Shown: positions 37,518 to 46,515, numbered from the stretch's first letter. The stretch is DNA of 64,000 bases from Candidatus Chloroploca asiatica (GCF_002532075.1 NZ_LYXE01000170.1:62001-126000), one strand, 5' to 3'. Notes: generated by a model from the letters alone, not told the origin. A program made the numbers and translations.

Positions 37518-38504
37518 ATGTTGAAGCGCATTCTGATTGTTGATGACGATTCTAATATTCGCCGGATCGTTGCGATGGCGCTTACTGATGATTCGCCGTA
37601 TGAGGTTCATGCGGTCTCTTCAGGTGAGGCGGCCCTGCTGGCGATTGCACGTCAGCCAGTCGATCTGCTCTTTACCGATATTCGGATGCCGGGGATGAGT
37701 GGGCTCGAACTTGTCCAGCACGTCCGTGAGCTTGACCCCAAAACAGCCGTGATTGTCTTTACGGTAAGTCCCGAAGATCTGACGCCTGAACGAGCCGCTG
37801 AACTCCAGATTGATTGCTTGCTCGAAAAGCCGATTTCACCTGAACGGATGCGGCTTGCGGTCGATCTCTTGCTCGATCCAATCAAGCTCTTGCCTCGCCC
37901 GTCGCAGCGCCGTGGTGCCGAGGGTACGTCTCCCCCGTCCACTGCACCTACGCGCGCTCCTGCTGCGCCACCTCAACCACCAGCACCAAAAATGCCCCCG
38001 CCTTCATCCACCCGACCAGTGTCGCCTCTCCCCGAACGATCAGGCGATCAGGGCGCACCGGTGACGATGCAACTCCCGACCGGGCGCCCGAGTTGGCGGG
38101 GGCGTACGTATTCGAGTGCGCAGATCCACGCGATGCGGCTGGCCCTCAAAGAGATCGTGATGGAGCCAGATGTCCAGTGTGTGCTGCTGGCCGATATCAG
38201 TGGCATTGTGCTCACGCATTGGAGCCGACGGCGCGATATTAATGTCACGGCTGTTGCGGCACTGGCCGCTGGCAATACGCAGGCGTTTGCCGAGATCGGG
38301 CGCAATCTTGGGCAGCGCCAACTGGGACATCTGGTGATTCACGAAGGCCCCGAGCAGAGTATCATTGTGGTGACGGTTGCCAAGCTTTTGTTGTTGATTG
38401 CCATTGGTCCGACGGTCTCGCTGGGTTGGGCCCGCCTGGCGACCCTGCGTGCCTGTGACGAAATTCTACACGTTGTCCGTGATGGTTCAGATAAGGAGCA
38501 TTGA
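37518..38504 (+). CDS. Response regulator receiver fused to a Roadblock/LC7 domain
   Basis: 328 residues. Receiver domain 1-120 has acidic pair D9/D10, phospho-acceptor D54 (LLFTDIRMPGMSG) and Lys104 (LLEKPIS). A Pro-rich low-complexity linker (about 130-190) joins it to a Roadblock/LC7-like fold (about 205-320): MRLALKEIVMEPDVQCVLLADISG and VVTVAKLLLLIAIGPTVSLGWA. Roadblock domains regulate small GTPases such as MglA, so phosphorylation may control a GTPase or a polarity/gliding device; no GTPase is adjacent. The ATG 37518 has AGGGG 8-10 nt upstream. The next gene begins 2 nt after the stop. Confidence 0.88.
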   Translation: MLKRILIVDDDSNIRRIVAMALTDDSPYEVHAVSSGEAALLAIARQPVDLLFTDIRMPGMSGLELVQHVRELDPKTAVIVFTVSPEDLTPERAAELQIDCLLEKPISPERMRLAVDLLLDPIKLLPRPSQRRGAEGTSPPSTAPTRAPAAPPQPPAPKMPPPSSTRPVSPLPERSGDQGAPVTMQLPTGRPSWRGRTYSSAQIHAMRLALKEIVMEPDVQCVLLADISGIVLTHWSRRRDINVTAVAALAAGNTQAFAEIGRNLGQRQLGHLVIHEGPEQSIIVVTVAKLLLLIAIGPTVSLGWARLATLRACDEILHVVRDGSDKEH

Positions 38505-38506
38505 GT

Positions 38507-39241
38507 ATGACCAGTCCCGCTGATGAGCGACGTACCGTTCTGGCTGTTGTCGCCCATCCCGATGATGCCGAATTTAGTTGTGGGGCCACCCTCGCGGCCT
38601 GGGCGCAAGAAGGGTGGGAGGTGACCCTGGTGGTCTGTACGGATGGCAGCGGGGGCGGGCCTGATGATGCCATTGATGTGGGTTCAGCAGAGCGTCGTCG
38701 GATCAGCAACATACGCAAGGTTGAACAACGCGCCGCAGGCGAGGTGATGGGCCTCAAGGAGGTTGTCTTTCTCGATTACCCCGATGGGATGCTCGAACCT
38801 AGTCTTGCGCTGCGCCGCGATATTGTGCGGCAGATCCGTCGTACCAGGGCCTATCGCTTTGTTTGTCAGTCACCTGACCGGGTCTGGACGCCGGGGTATG
38901 TGATTGGACGTTACCATCCCGACCATCTGGCTGCTGCCCAGGCGAGCCTGGCAGCGGTCTATCCGGCAGCCCAGAATGGCTGGGATTTCCCCGAGTTACT
39001 GGCCGAGGGTTTGCCCCCGAGTCGCGTCAAAGAACTCTTTGTCGTGGGGGCGCCGCACCTCAATTATGCGGTTGATATTTCAACGACTTTCGAGTTGAAA
39101 CTCGCGGCTCTGCGCTGCCATGTGAGTCAGCTTGGTACCGATCAGGCGGAACTGGCTGAACTGATCCGCCAGTGGGCCATTGAACGCGGCGAGCCGTTCG
39201 GTCTGCCGATGGCCGAAACCTTTCACCGCGTCGAGAATTAG
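38507..39241 (+). CDS. PIG-L family N-deacetylase-like protein
   Basis: 244 residues. The zinc site AHPDDAEFSCGATLAAW and the second ligand region RYHPDHLAAAQ identify the PIG-L/LmbE family (GlcNAc-PI, mycothiol and bacillithiol deacetylases). It hydrolyses an N-acetyl group from a glycosidic GlcNAc or similar substrate. ATG 38507 has AAGGAG 8 nt upstream; a TTG 6 nt earlier is too close. It begins 2 nt after the receiver-roadblock gene, so they form one operon. Its last bases overlap the convergent selA stop. If the glycosyltransferase at 1-1207 were MshA-like, a thiol pathway might be imagined, but the two are far apart. Confidence 0.88.
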   Translation: MTSPADERRTVLAVVAHPDDAEFSCGATLAAWAQEGWEVTLVVCTDGSGGGPDDAIDVGSAERRRISNIRKVEQRAAGEVMGLKEVVFLDYPDGMLEPSLALRRDIVRQIRRTRAYRFVCQSPDRVWTPGYVIGRYHPDHLAAAQASLAAVYPAAQNGWDFPELLAEGLPPSRVKELFVVGAPHLNYAVDISTTFELKLAALRCHVSQLGTDQAELAELIRQWAIERGEPFGLPMAETFHRVEN

Positions 39242-40617
39242 CTCGCGTCACGTAGCCGCGTCACGAGCGCATCAGTTTCATCTTCACCAACGGTACGCAG
39301 GTCAAAGAAGAGTTGCTCGTCGTTGATGCGCGCAATGACTGCAGGCTCGCCAAGGCGCAAACGTTGCATCAGCACTTCGGCCCCGACTGGCCCTGGCAAG
39401 ACGGCGACGCCAACGCTTGCCAGGGTCTCGCCGGGCAGCGAGCCTCCGCCGATGGCACTGCGACACGGCGTAACGCTGGCGGCGATGCCCGCCGCTTGCA
39501 GTGCTGCGGCGAGCGCCTCGGCACGCGCCTGGAGGCGAGGCAAGGGGGCGCTGATCATCTGCCACACGGGGATCTCGTCGAGCGCCTGTCCACGGACGTA
39601 GCTGCGCAAGGTGGCTTCGAGGCCGGCAATCGTCGTCTTGTCGAGGCGTAGCGCACGGGCGAGCGGATGCCGTCGGAGTTGGGCGATCAAGGCTGCGCGG
39701 CCTACCAGTAGACCGGCCTGTGGCCCGCCAAGCAATTTATCACCGCTGAAGGTCACGAGATCAGCCCCGGCTGCGATGCTCTCTTGTACCATTGGCTCGG
39801 GGGCGAGGCCAAAGGGGGCAGTCGGCAAGAGGGTTCCACTGCCAAGATCGTCAACCAGGGGTACCCCGTGAGCCTGTGCGACGGTCGCTAGTTCAGCGAG
39901 GCTTGCCTCGTGAACAAAGCCAACCAGGCGAAAATTGCTACTATGCACACGCAGCAGCATCGCGGTGCGCTCAGTGATGGCTGCGTCATAGTCACGCGCA
40001 TAGGTGCGATTGGTCGTGCCTACTTCAACGAGCGTTGCCCCACTCTGGCGGAGAACGTCGGGGATGCGAAAGCCGCCCCCGATCTCGACCGCCTGGCCGC
40101 GTGAGACAATCACCTCGCGCCCGGCAGCCAGTGCAAGCAGCGCCAGATAGACGGCCGCCGCATTATTATTGACGGCCAGCGCAGCCTCGGCCCCGGTTAA
40201 CCGGGTCAGTAGGGTTTCGAGGTGAACATTGCGACTGCCCCGCTTGCCGTCAACGAGATCATACTCAAGATTGCTATAACCAGGGGCAACCGCGTGCATG
40301 GCAGCGCGGGCCGCCGCACTGAGCGGGGCACGTCCCAGGTTGGTCTGAATAATTACCCCGGTCGCATTGATCACCGGGCGCAGACTGGGGCGAAGTTCGG
40401 TGGTAATGCGTGCGATAACCTGTTCAGCCAGGGTACGCAACAAGGCCTCGGGAGGCGCGGCCTCACGTTCTTCCCCAGCCTGCAAGCGCCCACGCAGATC
40501 ATCGAGTTCGGCGCGTACCGCCTCACGGAGCAACGCGCCAGGCCACGTCGGATCGGCCTCGGCCCGCACCACCTGGAGCAACCGATCCACACTGGGTAGA
40601 TCACGTCTGGTCAGCAT
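39238..40617 (-). CDS. selA: L-seryl-tRNA(Sec) selenium transferase
   Basis: 459 residues, typical SelA length. The PLP-binding Lys294 in FSGDKLLGGPQAG, the NATGVIIQTNLGRAPL signature and the LVDDLGSGTLL motif are present. SelA converts seryl-tRNA(Sec) to selenocysteinyl-tRNA with selenophosphate, so the organism probably decodes UGA as Sec; selB, selD and tRNA-Sec are not in this window. ATG 40617 has GTGAGGCG 5-7 nt upstream and lies 14 nt after the GlmU-like stop. It is the last gene of the minus-strand operon and its stop codon overlaps that of the convergent PIG-L gene by 3 nt (TTA/TAG). Confidence 0.92.
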   Translation of the reverse strand: MLTRRDLPSVDRLLQVVRAEADPTWPGALLREAVRAELDDLRGRLQAGEEREAAPPEALLRTLAEQVIARITTELRPSLRPVINATGVIIQTNLGRAPLSAAARAAMHAVAPGYSNLEYDLVDGKRGSRNVHLETLLTRLTGAEAALAVNNNAAAVYLALLALAAGREVIVSRGQAVEIGGGFRIPDVLRQSGATLVEVGTTNRTYARDYDAAITERTAMLLRVHSSNFRLVGFVHEASLAELATVAQAHGVPLVDDLGSGTLLPTAPFGLAPEPMVQESIAAGADLVTFSGDKLLGGPQAGLLVGRAALIAQLRRHPLARALRLDKTTIAGLEATLRSYVRGQALDEIPVWQMISAPLPRLQARAEALAAALQAAGIAASVTPCRSAIGGGSLPGETLASVGVAVLPGPVGAEVLMQRLRLGEPAVIARINDEQLFFDLRTVGEDETDALVTRLRDAS

Positions 40618-40630
40618 CAACGCCTCACTC

Positions 40631-41974
40631 TCAGCCTGCAATGGCTTCCTGCTCAGCCTGCGCCAGGGCACGGGGCGAAGCATATTCACGCCGTGAAACA
40701 GGGGCCTGGGCGACTGCCCCACGGCTCGCCCGGGTCAACTCAAAGGCTGCCCGCAGCAACGCCTCATAATCGGAGGTCAACGCACGCTTGCGCCGTCCCA
40801 TCACCGTGCGTGTGACGCCAATCATGCCATCAATGCGATACTCACGCAGCGTATCGCCGCCCCAGGTGAAATGGGGAATATTTTTGGGAATGTTCTGAGA
40901 TCCAAAAACATTGCTGCCTGTGCCAATCATGGTGCCGCCATTGAGCAACAGACCAATGCCGAGTTTCACATGATCGGCGAGGAACATCCCGAGTTTGATC
41001 ACCCCACTATCAAACTGCCCAAGATCTTCGAGGCTGACCCGAATATTGCCATAATTATTTTTCAGATCGCTATTGGTGGTCATCGCCCCGATATTGACCC
41101 ATTCACCGAGCCAGGAATGGCCGAGAAAGCCATCGTGATGTTTATTGCTATAGCCCTGAATAATGCTCGCTTCGACCTCGCCCCCGATACGGCAAACCGG
41201 GCCAATCGCCGTTTCGCCACGAATACGAGCGCTGGAAATCAGGCTCCCCCGGCCAATATAGGCTGGCCCCTGCAGAAAACTAAAGGGCTCGATATGGGCC
41301 TCGGCCTCGATAAAGATCGGGCCATCGCGAGCATCCAACACCAGGGGTCCATCGAGGCGGGCGCGTGGATCAACATAGATCCGTTCGCCGCGTACCACGA
41401 CATTGGGCATTTCGGTCGTGAGCAACGGTAACCGTTGTTCGAGGAGTGGCAGATCGCGCACCAGTTGCTCACCCGACTGATTGATCAGATCCCAGGGAAA
41501 GCCAAGCAGCAGGGGTGCCTCATCGGGGCCAAGGTCATGCACTTGCGCAAAACGCAGCAACTCATCACGCGCATCGCTCGTGTGCTGTGACTGGACAAAA
41601 TAGAGCACGGCACTTGCCAGGGCCGGTGAGAGGTAGGCAGCGAGGAGAGTATCGCCGGCGAGGTAGACCGTATTCAACGGCTCGGCCAGCAAGCGGGGCA
41701 GCCAGGCCAGATCGAGCGCACGGCCATTGATCAGGATGACCGGCTCACCAGCCTGAAGAAACGCCGTCAACCCTGTGGAGGGACCGAAGCACTTCATCAA
41801 ATGAGGCCGTGCCATCCCCAGGGCCGCTGTCTCATCGCGCCGCAACGAGCGTACAGTCGCCTCGATCCGCTCACGCACCGTATAGCCACCAATGCGCAAT
41901 TCAAAGACAGGGCGGGCCTGCACAAGCGTTGCGAAGCGTTGCCACAACTCATCTTCAAAGACAATGAGGCTCAT
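40631..41974 (-). CDS. Alternative GlmU-like sugar nucleotidyltransferase/acyltransferase
   Basis: 447 residues. The opening LIVFEDELWQRF...ARPVFELRIGGYTVRERIEA matches the alternative GlmU group rather than E. coli GlmU, whose LAAGxGxRM motif is absent. The C-terminal half is a left-handed beta helix of hexapeptide repeats (YIGRGSLISSARI, AIGPVCRIGGEVEASII, GFLGHSWLGEWVNIGAMTTN). By family it would make UDP-GlcNAc or a related nucleotide sugar from a sugar-1-phosphate and acetyl-CoA. AGGGG lies 6-8 nt before the ATG. Only 3 nt separate it from the upstream YvcK-like gene. Confidence 0.8.
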   Translation of the reverse strand: MSLIVFEDELWQRFATLVQARPVFELRIGGYTVRERIEATVRSLRRDETAALGMARPHLMKCFGPSTGLTAFLQAGEPVILINGRALDLAWLPRLLAEPLNTVYLAGDTLLAAYLSPALASAVLYFVQSQHTSDARDELLRFAQVHDLGPDEAPLLLGFPWDLINQSGEQLVRDLPLLEQRLPLLTTEMPNVVVRGERIYVDPRARLDGPLVLDARDGPIFIEAEAHIEPFSFLQGPAYIGRGSLISSARIRGETAIGPVCRIGGEVEASIIQGYSNKHHDGFLGHSWLGEWVNIGAMTTNSDLKNNYGNIRVSLEDLGQFDSGVIKLGMFLADHVKLGIGLLLNGGTMIGTGSNVFGSQNIPKNIPHFTWGGDTLREYRIDGMIGVTRTVMGRRKRALTSDYEALLRAAFELTRASRGAVAQAPVSRREYASPRALAQAEQEAIAG

Positions 41975-41977
41975 GTG

Positions 41978-43171
41978 TCACCCCTGGCGTAAGAGCGCAA
42001 GAATAGCTCGGCTCAACTTCTGATTATCGTGGCGCAACACACGTACCGCACGTTGTTCGGCGGGATTATTGAGCGAAGCCGTATACTGGATCACCGACGA
42101 AGCGAGATCTGCCTCGATCACCAGACTACCCTCAATCATCACCCCACGGAGGCCTGCGGGGCCTCCATTCGTCCCCGTCACAAGAGCCGTCTCTTCATAC
42201 TCTTCAGGGGACAGCACCACCGGCGACTGCAACGCGGCGGCATAGAGCCGATAGACTTCGGGGTCAATGCGTTGGGCATTGACCAGGACAACATCGGGGG
42301 TAAAATTACCAAACGTCTTGATCGTCCGAATATGATCCGCCACACTGAACCCCGTAGTTCGTCCGGGCTCGGTCATCAGATTGCAGACATAAATCTTGCG
42401 TGCCTTGCTGCGTACAAGCGCTTCACGCAGATCATCAATCAACAGATTAGGGACAATACTCTCGAAGAGGCTTCCGGGGCCAAGGATAATCGCATCGGCC
42501 TCACGGATCGCCTCGAGGGCGAGGCGGGTGACCTGAATCGACTCAGATGTAGGGTTGCGTGTGAGGTGAAGATCCACGACGTGGCGTGGGGCAATCTGCT
42601 GATTCAAAGAGAGGTGCCGCACATCAATTGAGGTGCCATCGTCAAGGTGTGCCATCACCTGGATTGGCTCGGGGGTTGGCACCACATAATAGACATTCTG
42701 GGTCGCAAAGAGTCCCGAGGCACGATAGTAATATTCAACCGGATCTTGCACCGGAACAATGCAGGTCAACTGGCGCACCTGTTCGCCCATCGCGCTGAGA
42801 ATCAGCATACCGGGGCCACCCGAGAGGACGACCAACTTGGGGGGGGCATCGCGGCCATACCCGAGCACCACATCATCGCTTCCATCGGTCTCACCCTGGC
42901 GGAGCGGGATAATCATCACCCCGCTCAATTGCCAGAGGCCAAAGGCGAGCACACCAACCCCAGCCCCACTCAACAGCACTGCGCGCCAGGGGCGCGGCAT
43001 AAATTGCAGGGTCAGGATCGAAAAGAAGGTGGGCAGATCCTCGAGGGAACGGTAGAGGTGAATGAACAGATACGCGACACCCAGTGACAGCAGCACGACA
43101 CCCACAAACGTCAGTGCCAGGGGGGCCGTCAAGTAACCGAGTGAAGCAAACCGACGAATAATATTACGCAT
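41978..43171 (-). CDS. Membrane-anchored YvcK/CofD-like protein with altered ligand loop
   Basis: 397 residues. Two N-terminal membrane helices (about 15-38 and 63-85) precede a YvcK/CofD-type domain. The second half is well preserved: ALEAIREADAIILGPGSLFE, IYVCNLMTEPGRTTGFSVAD. In the first half, however, the canonical GGGTG loop reads SGGPG, and the VADDGGSSGRLR nucleotide/phosphate loop reads VQDPVEYYYR. YvcK binds UDP-GlcNAc and controls carbon flow to peptidoglycan; this variant may bind a different ligand or act as a sensor. The ATG at 43171 has no obvious ribosome-binding site (TTG 43189 is possible). It lies in the phosphohexomutase operon. Confidence 0.75.
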   Translation of the reverse strand: MRNIIRRFASLGYLTAPLALTFVGVVLLSLGVAYLFIHLYRSLEDLPTFFSILTLQFMPRPWRAVLLSGAGVGVLAFGLWQLSGVMIIPLRQGETDGSDDVVLGYGRDAPPKLVVLSGGPGMLILSAMGEQVRQLTCIVPVQDPVEYYYRASGLFATQNVYYVVPTPEPIQVMAHLDDGTSIDVRHLSLNQQIAPRHVVDLHLTRNPTSESIQVTRLALEAIREADAIILGPGSLFESIVPNLLIDDLREALVRSKARKIYVCNLMTEPGRTTGFSVADHIRTIKTFGNFTPDVVLVNAQRIDPEVYRLYAAALQSPVVLSPEEYEETALVTGTNGGPAGLRGVMIEGSLVIEADLASSVIQYTASLNNPAEQRAVRVLRHDNQKLSRAILALLRQG

Positions 43172-43203
43172 AAAAATTGGCCGAAGCAAGCGACCAGGCT
43201 TGC

Positions 43204-44346
43204 CTAGGGTTTGAGCAACTGTTCACGCTGGGCATCAATCAAACTACGCAGATTGCCACCACTGCGCGCAACCATCTCGATACAGACCAGACCGGCCAGA
43301 ATCGCATCAGCGTACCCTGCATAGCGTCCGATAATAATTTCACCGTCGGACGTAGCCCCAACCACTGGGCGTTGACGAGGAAGGGCAAGCAATTCAACGA
43401 GGCGCTCGGCCGGATCACGCAGCCCTTCGACCCGCAGACCAGTCTGTTCTTCCCAAGCCGTGACGCGTGGCAGACCAGCGAGCGGCGAAGGCAGGTCGGG
43501 GGGAGGAATGACCACAGCCCCGCGTTGACGATACTGACGAGCCATATAGGTTGCAATCAACAGCGCCGTCTCGGCCGGGTCAAGTTGCTCACCATTCTTA
43601 TCAACGAGGGCCAGCGCAGTTCCATCAGCTGAAATCGCCAGACCGAGGTGTGAGTCACTTTCACGGACGAGCTTTTTCAACCGATTGAGCCCGGCGGTCA
43701 CCGGGGCGGGGGTACTGCGCCCGAAGAGCGGATCTGGTTCGCGGTTAATTTCAATCGCCCGGGTCTGCCCACTATCACTCAAGAGGGCGGGCACGACCCC
43801 GGCTGCCGTCCCATTCATTGCATCAACAAAAATGGTCAGGGAGGTACGGCGGATCAGGTCAAGATCAATTGCCTCACGGAGCGCCGCAAAATAGGGAAGC
43901 CGCAGATCAACGAGTTGATCTGCGGGTAACGGATCAGGTTGAGGAAAGAGCGGTGTCGTCACCTGGGCTGGATCTGGCTCAAGCGAAAGTTGGACCGAAC
44001 CATCGGTGAGGAGCGCAAGGCCATTGTAGTAATAGGGCCGATTGCATGCCGACACATAGAGCGCACAGTGGGCGAGATGCTCATCGAGCGCGTGATGCAG
44101 GGCGGGCAACGGCATATGCGAACTGGCGAGGCTAGCCTCAACGCCGTGTGCTTGCAAGATCTCGAGGCAATCACGGGCAAAGAGCGGTCCCATAAACCGC
44201 GTATCATACGCCACGAGGCAACTCAGATTGCGGGCACCCAAGCCACGCGCCAGCGTCATCACTCGCTGACGCACCTGATCAAGGGTAAAATCTGCGCTAT
44301 AGATAGCCTGCCAGGCCAATGCATACGGACGGTAACGCTGGGTCAT
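43204..44346 (-). CDS. Degenerate phosphohexomutase (probable pseudoenzyme)
   Basis: 380 residues, homologous to the next gene upstream but shorter. The phosphoserine loop TASHNP reads SACNRP (99-104), so Ser is Cys101 and His/Asn are changed. The metal loop DGDGDR is SADGTA (239-244), losing two of three Asp ligands. The sugar loop GELSGH reads ATSDGE. The C-terminal phosphate-binding domain is missing. Fold-bearing segments remain (LTIFVDAMNGTAAGVVPALL, LALVDKNG), and the frame is intact over 1.1 kb, so it is a retained pseudoenzyme rather than a decaying gene. Its ATG overlaps the phosphohexomutase stop (ATGA). It may act as a regulatory or scaffold subunit. Confidence 0.8.
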   Translation of the reverse strand: MTQRYRPYALAWQAIYSADFTLDQVRQRVMTLARGLGARNLSCLVAYDTRFMGPLFARDCLEILQAHGVEASLASSHMPLPALHHALDEHLAHCALYVSACNRPYYYNGLALLTDGSVQLSLEPDPAQVTTPLFPQPDPLPADQLVDLRLPYFAALREAIDLDLIRRTSLTIFVDAMNGTAAGVVPALLSDSGQTRAIEINREPDPLFGRSTPAPVTAGLNRLKKLVRESDSHLGLAISADGTALALVDKNGEQLDPAETALLIATYMARQYRQRGAVVIPPPDLPSPLAGLPRVTAWEEQTGLRVEGLRDPAERLVELLALPRQRPVVGATSDGEIIIGRYAGYADAILAGLVCIEMVARSGGNLRSLIDAQREQLLKP

Positions 44347-45716
44347 AGGCGCCTTCGGAATTCGTCCACGACACCCATCATCAGATCGCGGATGGCCTGC
44401 GCTCGTTCCATCGTCTGGGCTTCAAAGCGATTGGTTAGCGCCGGTTCAGTATTCGAAGCACGGAGCAGGCCCCAGCCATCGCCAAAATCAACTCGTACGC
44501 CATCAACATCAATCACCGGGTGTGTGGCACGGAAATATTCGTACACATGCTCAATCACGCGAAACTTATCTTCCTCAGCACAAGGGATGCGCCCTTCGTC
44601 AATCGAAGGCAAGATCGGATACGGGGCGAGAACCTCGCGCAGGTTTGTCCCAAGTTGATGCAACGCATAGAGCAGATAGGCCCCGGCAAAAGCTCCATCA
44701 TCAAAGTAGTGACCCTCTTCGGGAATAATCGTATGGCCGCTGAGCTCGCCCCCGAGGACCGCATTCGTTTCACGCATTTTGGCCGAAAGGTTGGTATACC
44801 CTGTCTTCCACAACACTGGCGTCCCCCCCAGACTATGAATCGCCTGAGGCAGGGTCGCACTACATTTTACATCAAAAATCACTGACCCTTTGCGGCGACC
44901 AAGCAGATACGTGGCGAGCGCAATCAGGTAGCGATCGGCAAAGACGATGGTTCCATCGCCATCAACAACACCGAGGCGATCGCCATCACCATCGAGCCCG
45001 ACCCCGAGATCAGCCTGATGCTCACGCACTGCCACAATCAATTGTTGCAGATTCTCGGCCTTGAGCGGATCGGGATGATGGTTCGGAAAGGTACCATCTG
45101 GTTCAATAAAGAGAGGGATAACGTCAAGGCCAAGTGCCTCATACATTGCCATCGCAATAGGTCCGGCCACCCCATTCCCTGCATCGAGCACAACGCGGGG
45201 GCGTTTCCCGGCAAAACCGAGCAAACCGGTCACATTCTGCAGATACGCCTCATCAACCGAAAGGCGGGTCACACTTCCTTTGCCCTGCACCACATCACCC
45301 ATCAAGGCAAGTTGCCCGACCTCCTGGATCATCTCCGAAGGGGCCGGTTCGCTCCCATACACGGGATGGGCAAGGCGCAACTTCAGGCCATTGAAGGCTG
45401 GAGGATTGTGGCTCGCCGTCACAATCGCCCCGCTATCGGCGCGCAAATGCTCGACGGCAAAATACATGACCGGCGTAGGTGCCTGCCCAATATCAAGCAC
45501 ATCACAACCGGTTGAGCACAAACCATCAATCAGCGCGGCGGCAAAACGGGGCGAACTGAGCCGTGCATCACGGGCGACCACGACACGCTGGCCGCCTCGC
45601 CGACGGATCAAAGTACCGGTTGCCTGACCAAGTTGGGTATAGACCGCTTCGTCGAGATCCACATCTACAATGCCACGAATGTCGTAAGCGCGAAAAATTG
45701 TCTGATTTAGGCCCAT
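44343..45716 (-). CDS. Phosphomannomutase / phosphoglucomutase
   Basis: 457 residues, full four-domain length. The phosphoserine loop VTASHNPPAFNGLKL, the metal-binding LDGDGDRLGVVDGDG, the sugar-specificity loop GGELSGHTIIPE and the C-terminal phosphate site RASNTEPALTNRFEA are all intact. It interconverts hexose-6-phosphate and hexose-1-phosphate, supplying precursors for nucleotide sugars. ATG 45716 has GGGAG about 7 nt upstream; an upstream ATG at 45779 runs into the promoter region. It is the first gene of the minus-strand operon with a degenerate copy next. Confidence 0.93.
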   Translation of the reverse strand: MGLNQTIFRAYDIRGIVDVDLDEAVYTQLGQATGTLIRRRGGQRVVVARDARLSSPRFAAALIDGLCSTGCDVLDIGQAPTPVMYFAVEHLRADSGAIVTASHNPPAFNGLKLRLAHPVYGSEPAPSEMIQEVGQLALMGDVVQGKGSVTRLSVDEAYLQNVTGLLGFAGKRPRVVLDAGNGVAGPIAMAMYEALGLDVIPLFIEPDGTFPNHHPDPLKAENLQQLIVAVREHQADLGVGLDGDGDRLGVVDGDGTIVFADRYLIALATYLLGRRKGSVIFDVKCSATLPQAIHSLGGTPVLWKTGYTNLSAKMRETNAVLGGELSGHTIIPEEGHYFDDGAFAGAYLLYALHQLGTNLREVLAPYPILPSIDEGRIPCAEEDKFRVIEHVYEYFRATHPVIDVDGVRVDFGDGWGLLRASNTEPALTNRFEAQTMERAQAIRDLMMGVVDEFRRRL

Positions 45717-45784
45717 GCTACTGCTCCCAACGCAAAAGATGTGCGTTGAGATCCTAACGTAAAGGGGCGGTTCCGTCAAGGTTC

Positions 45785-45813
45785 TTTACAACTACGCAGA
45801 CACCCGCTATAAT
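45785..45813 (+). promoter_or_regulatory. Promoter for greA-lysS
   Basis: TTTACA (45785-45790) and perfect TATAAT (45808-45813) with 17-nt spacing. Confidence 0.75.
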
Positions 45814-45868
45814 TGGCATATGTAACGGTTGCAAGAAGCCGGTGCTAGGCCGTGCGAGCCGTCAACTC

Positions 45869-45891
45869 AACTGAGAGTACTGCTCTCAGTT
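45869..45891 (+). promoter_or_regulatory. 9-bp hairpin in the greA leader
   Basis: AACTGAGAG (45869-45877) and CTCTCAGTT (45883-45891) with loop TACTG, about 55 nt into the transcript. GreA leaders are often attenuated by GreA itself; that a similar control operates here is a guess. Confidence 0.45.
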
Positions 45892-45992
45892 TCTTCATTT
45901 TGCATCGCCCGGGAGCAGGGATCGCCCCCAGGCGACCCTTCCATACTGTCGCTCCTATGGGCCAACGTGACAGGACTAAAGGCAGCGAAATT

Positions 45993-46466
45993 ATGACAGA
46001 CAAGCCGACATATTTGACCCGTGAGGGCCGCGTAAAGCTCGAAGCTGAGCTTGAAGAACTTTCAACAGTTGAGCGCAAGCAGGTTGCCGAGCGTATTGCG
46101 GCAGCCAAAGAACTTGGTGACATCTCGGAGAGTGGTGAATACGAGGATGCAAAAAAGTCGCAGGCCCTCCTGGAAGGCCGCATCCGCGAATTGCGTAGCC
46201 TTCTTTCACGCGCCGAGACGATTGATGAAGACCAGATCAGCAATGGTGAAGTACGCGTAGGATCTTCGGTGACCGTACGCTTCGAAGAAGACGGTGAAGA
46301 AGAGACTTGGACGATTGTGGGTAGTGCCGAGGCAAGCCCGCGTCAAGGTCGTATCTCCAACGAGTCGCCGATCGGGGCTTCGCTCCTTGGGAAGCGCGCC
46401 CGCAATAAAGTGACCGTGCAAACACCTTCAGGTGTGATGAAACTCACCATTGTGAAGGTTCGGTAA
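45993..46466 (+). CDS. greA: Transcription elongation factor GreA
   Basis: 157 residues. The N-terminal coiled coil ([20 protein letters not shown], ending near 75) carries acidic residues [16 protein letters not shown], the GreA tip that reaches the polymerase active site. The C-terminal FKBP-like domain ends [20 protein letters not shown]. It rescues backtracked RNA polymerase by stimulating transcript cleavage. ATG 45993 gives the family start; only AAGG about 12 nt upstream. lysS follows after 49 nt, and greA-lysS pairing is frequent in bacteria. Confidence 0.96.
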   Translation: MTDKPTYLTREGRVKLEAELEELSTVERKQVAERIAAAKELGDISESGEYEDAKKSQALLEGRIRELRSLLSRAETIDEDQISNGEVRVGSSVTVRFEEDGEEETWTIVGSAEASPRQGRISNESPIGASLLGKRARNKVTVQTPSGVMKLTIVKVR

Positions 46467-46515
46467 CGAACAAGCTGCTGCGCGTCAGCGTTTGCTGCAG
46501 GGTAATCGTGAACTG

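Noticed and set aside
43204-44346. Pseudogene call for the degenerate phosphohexomutase
   Set aside because: The frame is open over 1.1 kb and coupled by ATGA overlap; changes are concentrated at active-site loops, so a retained pseudoenzyme is more likely.
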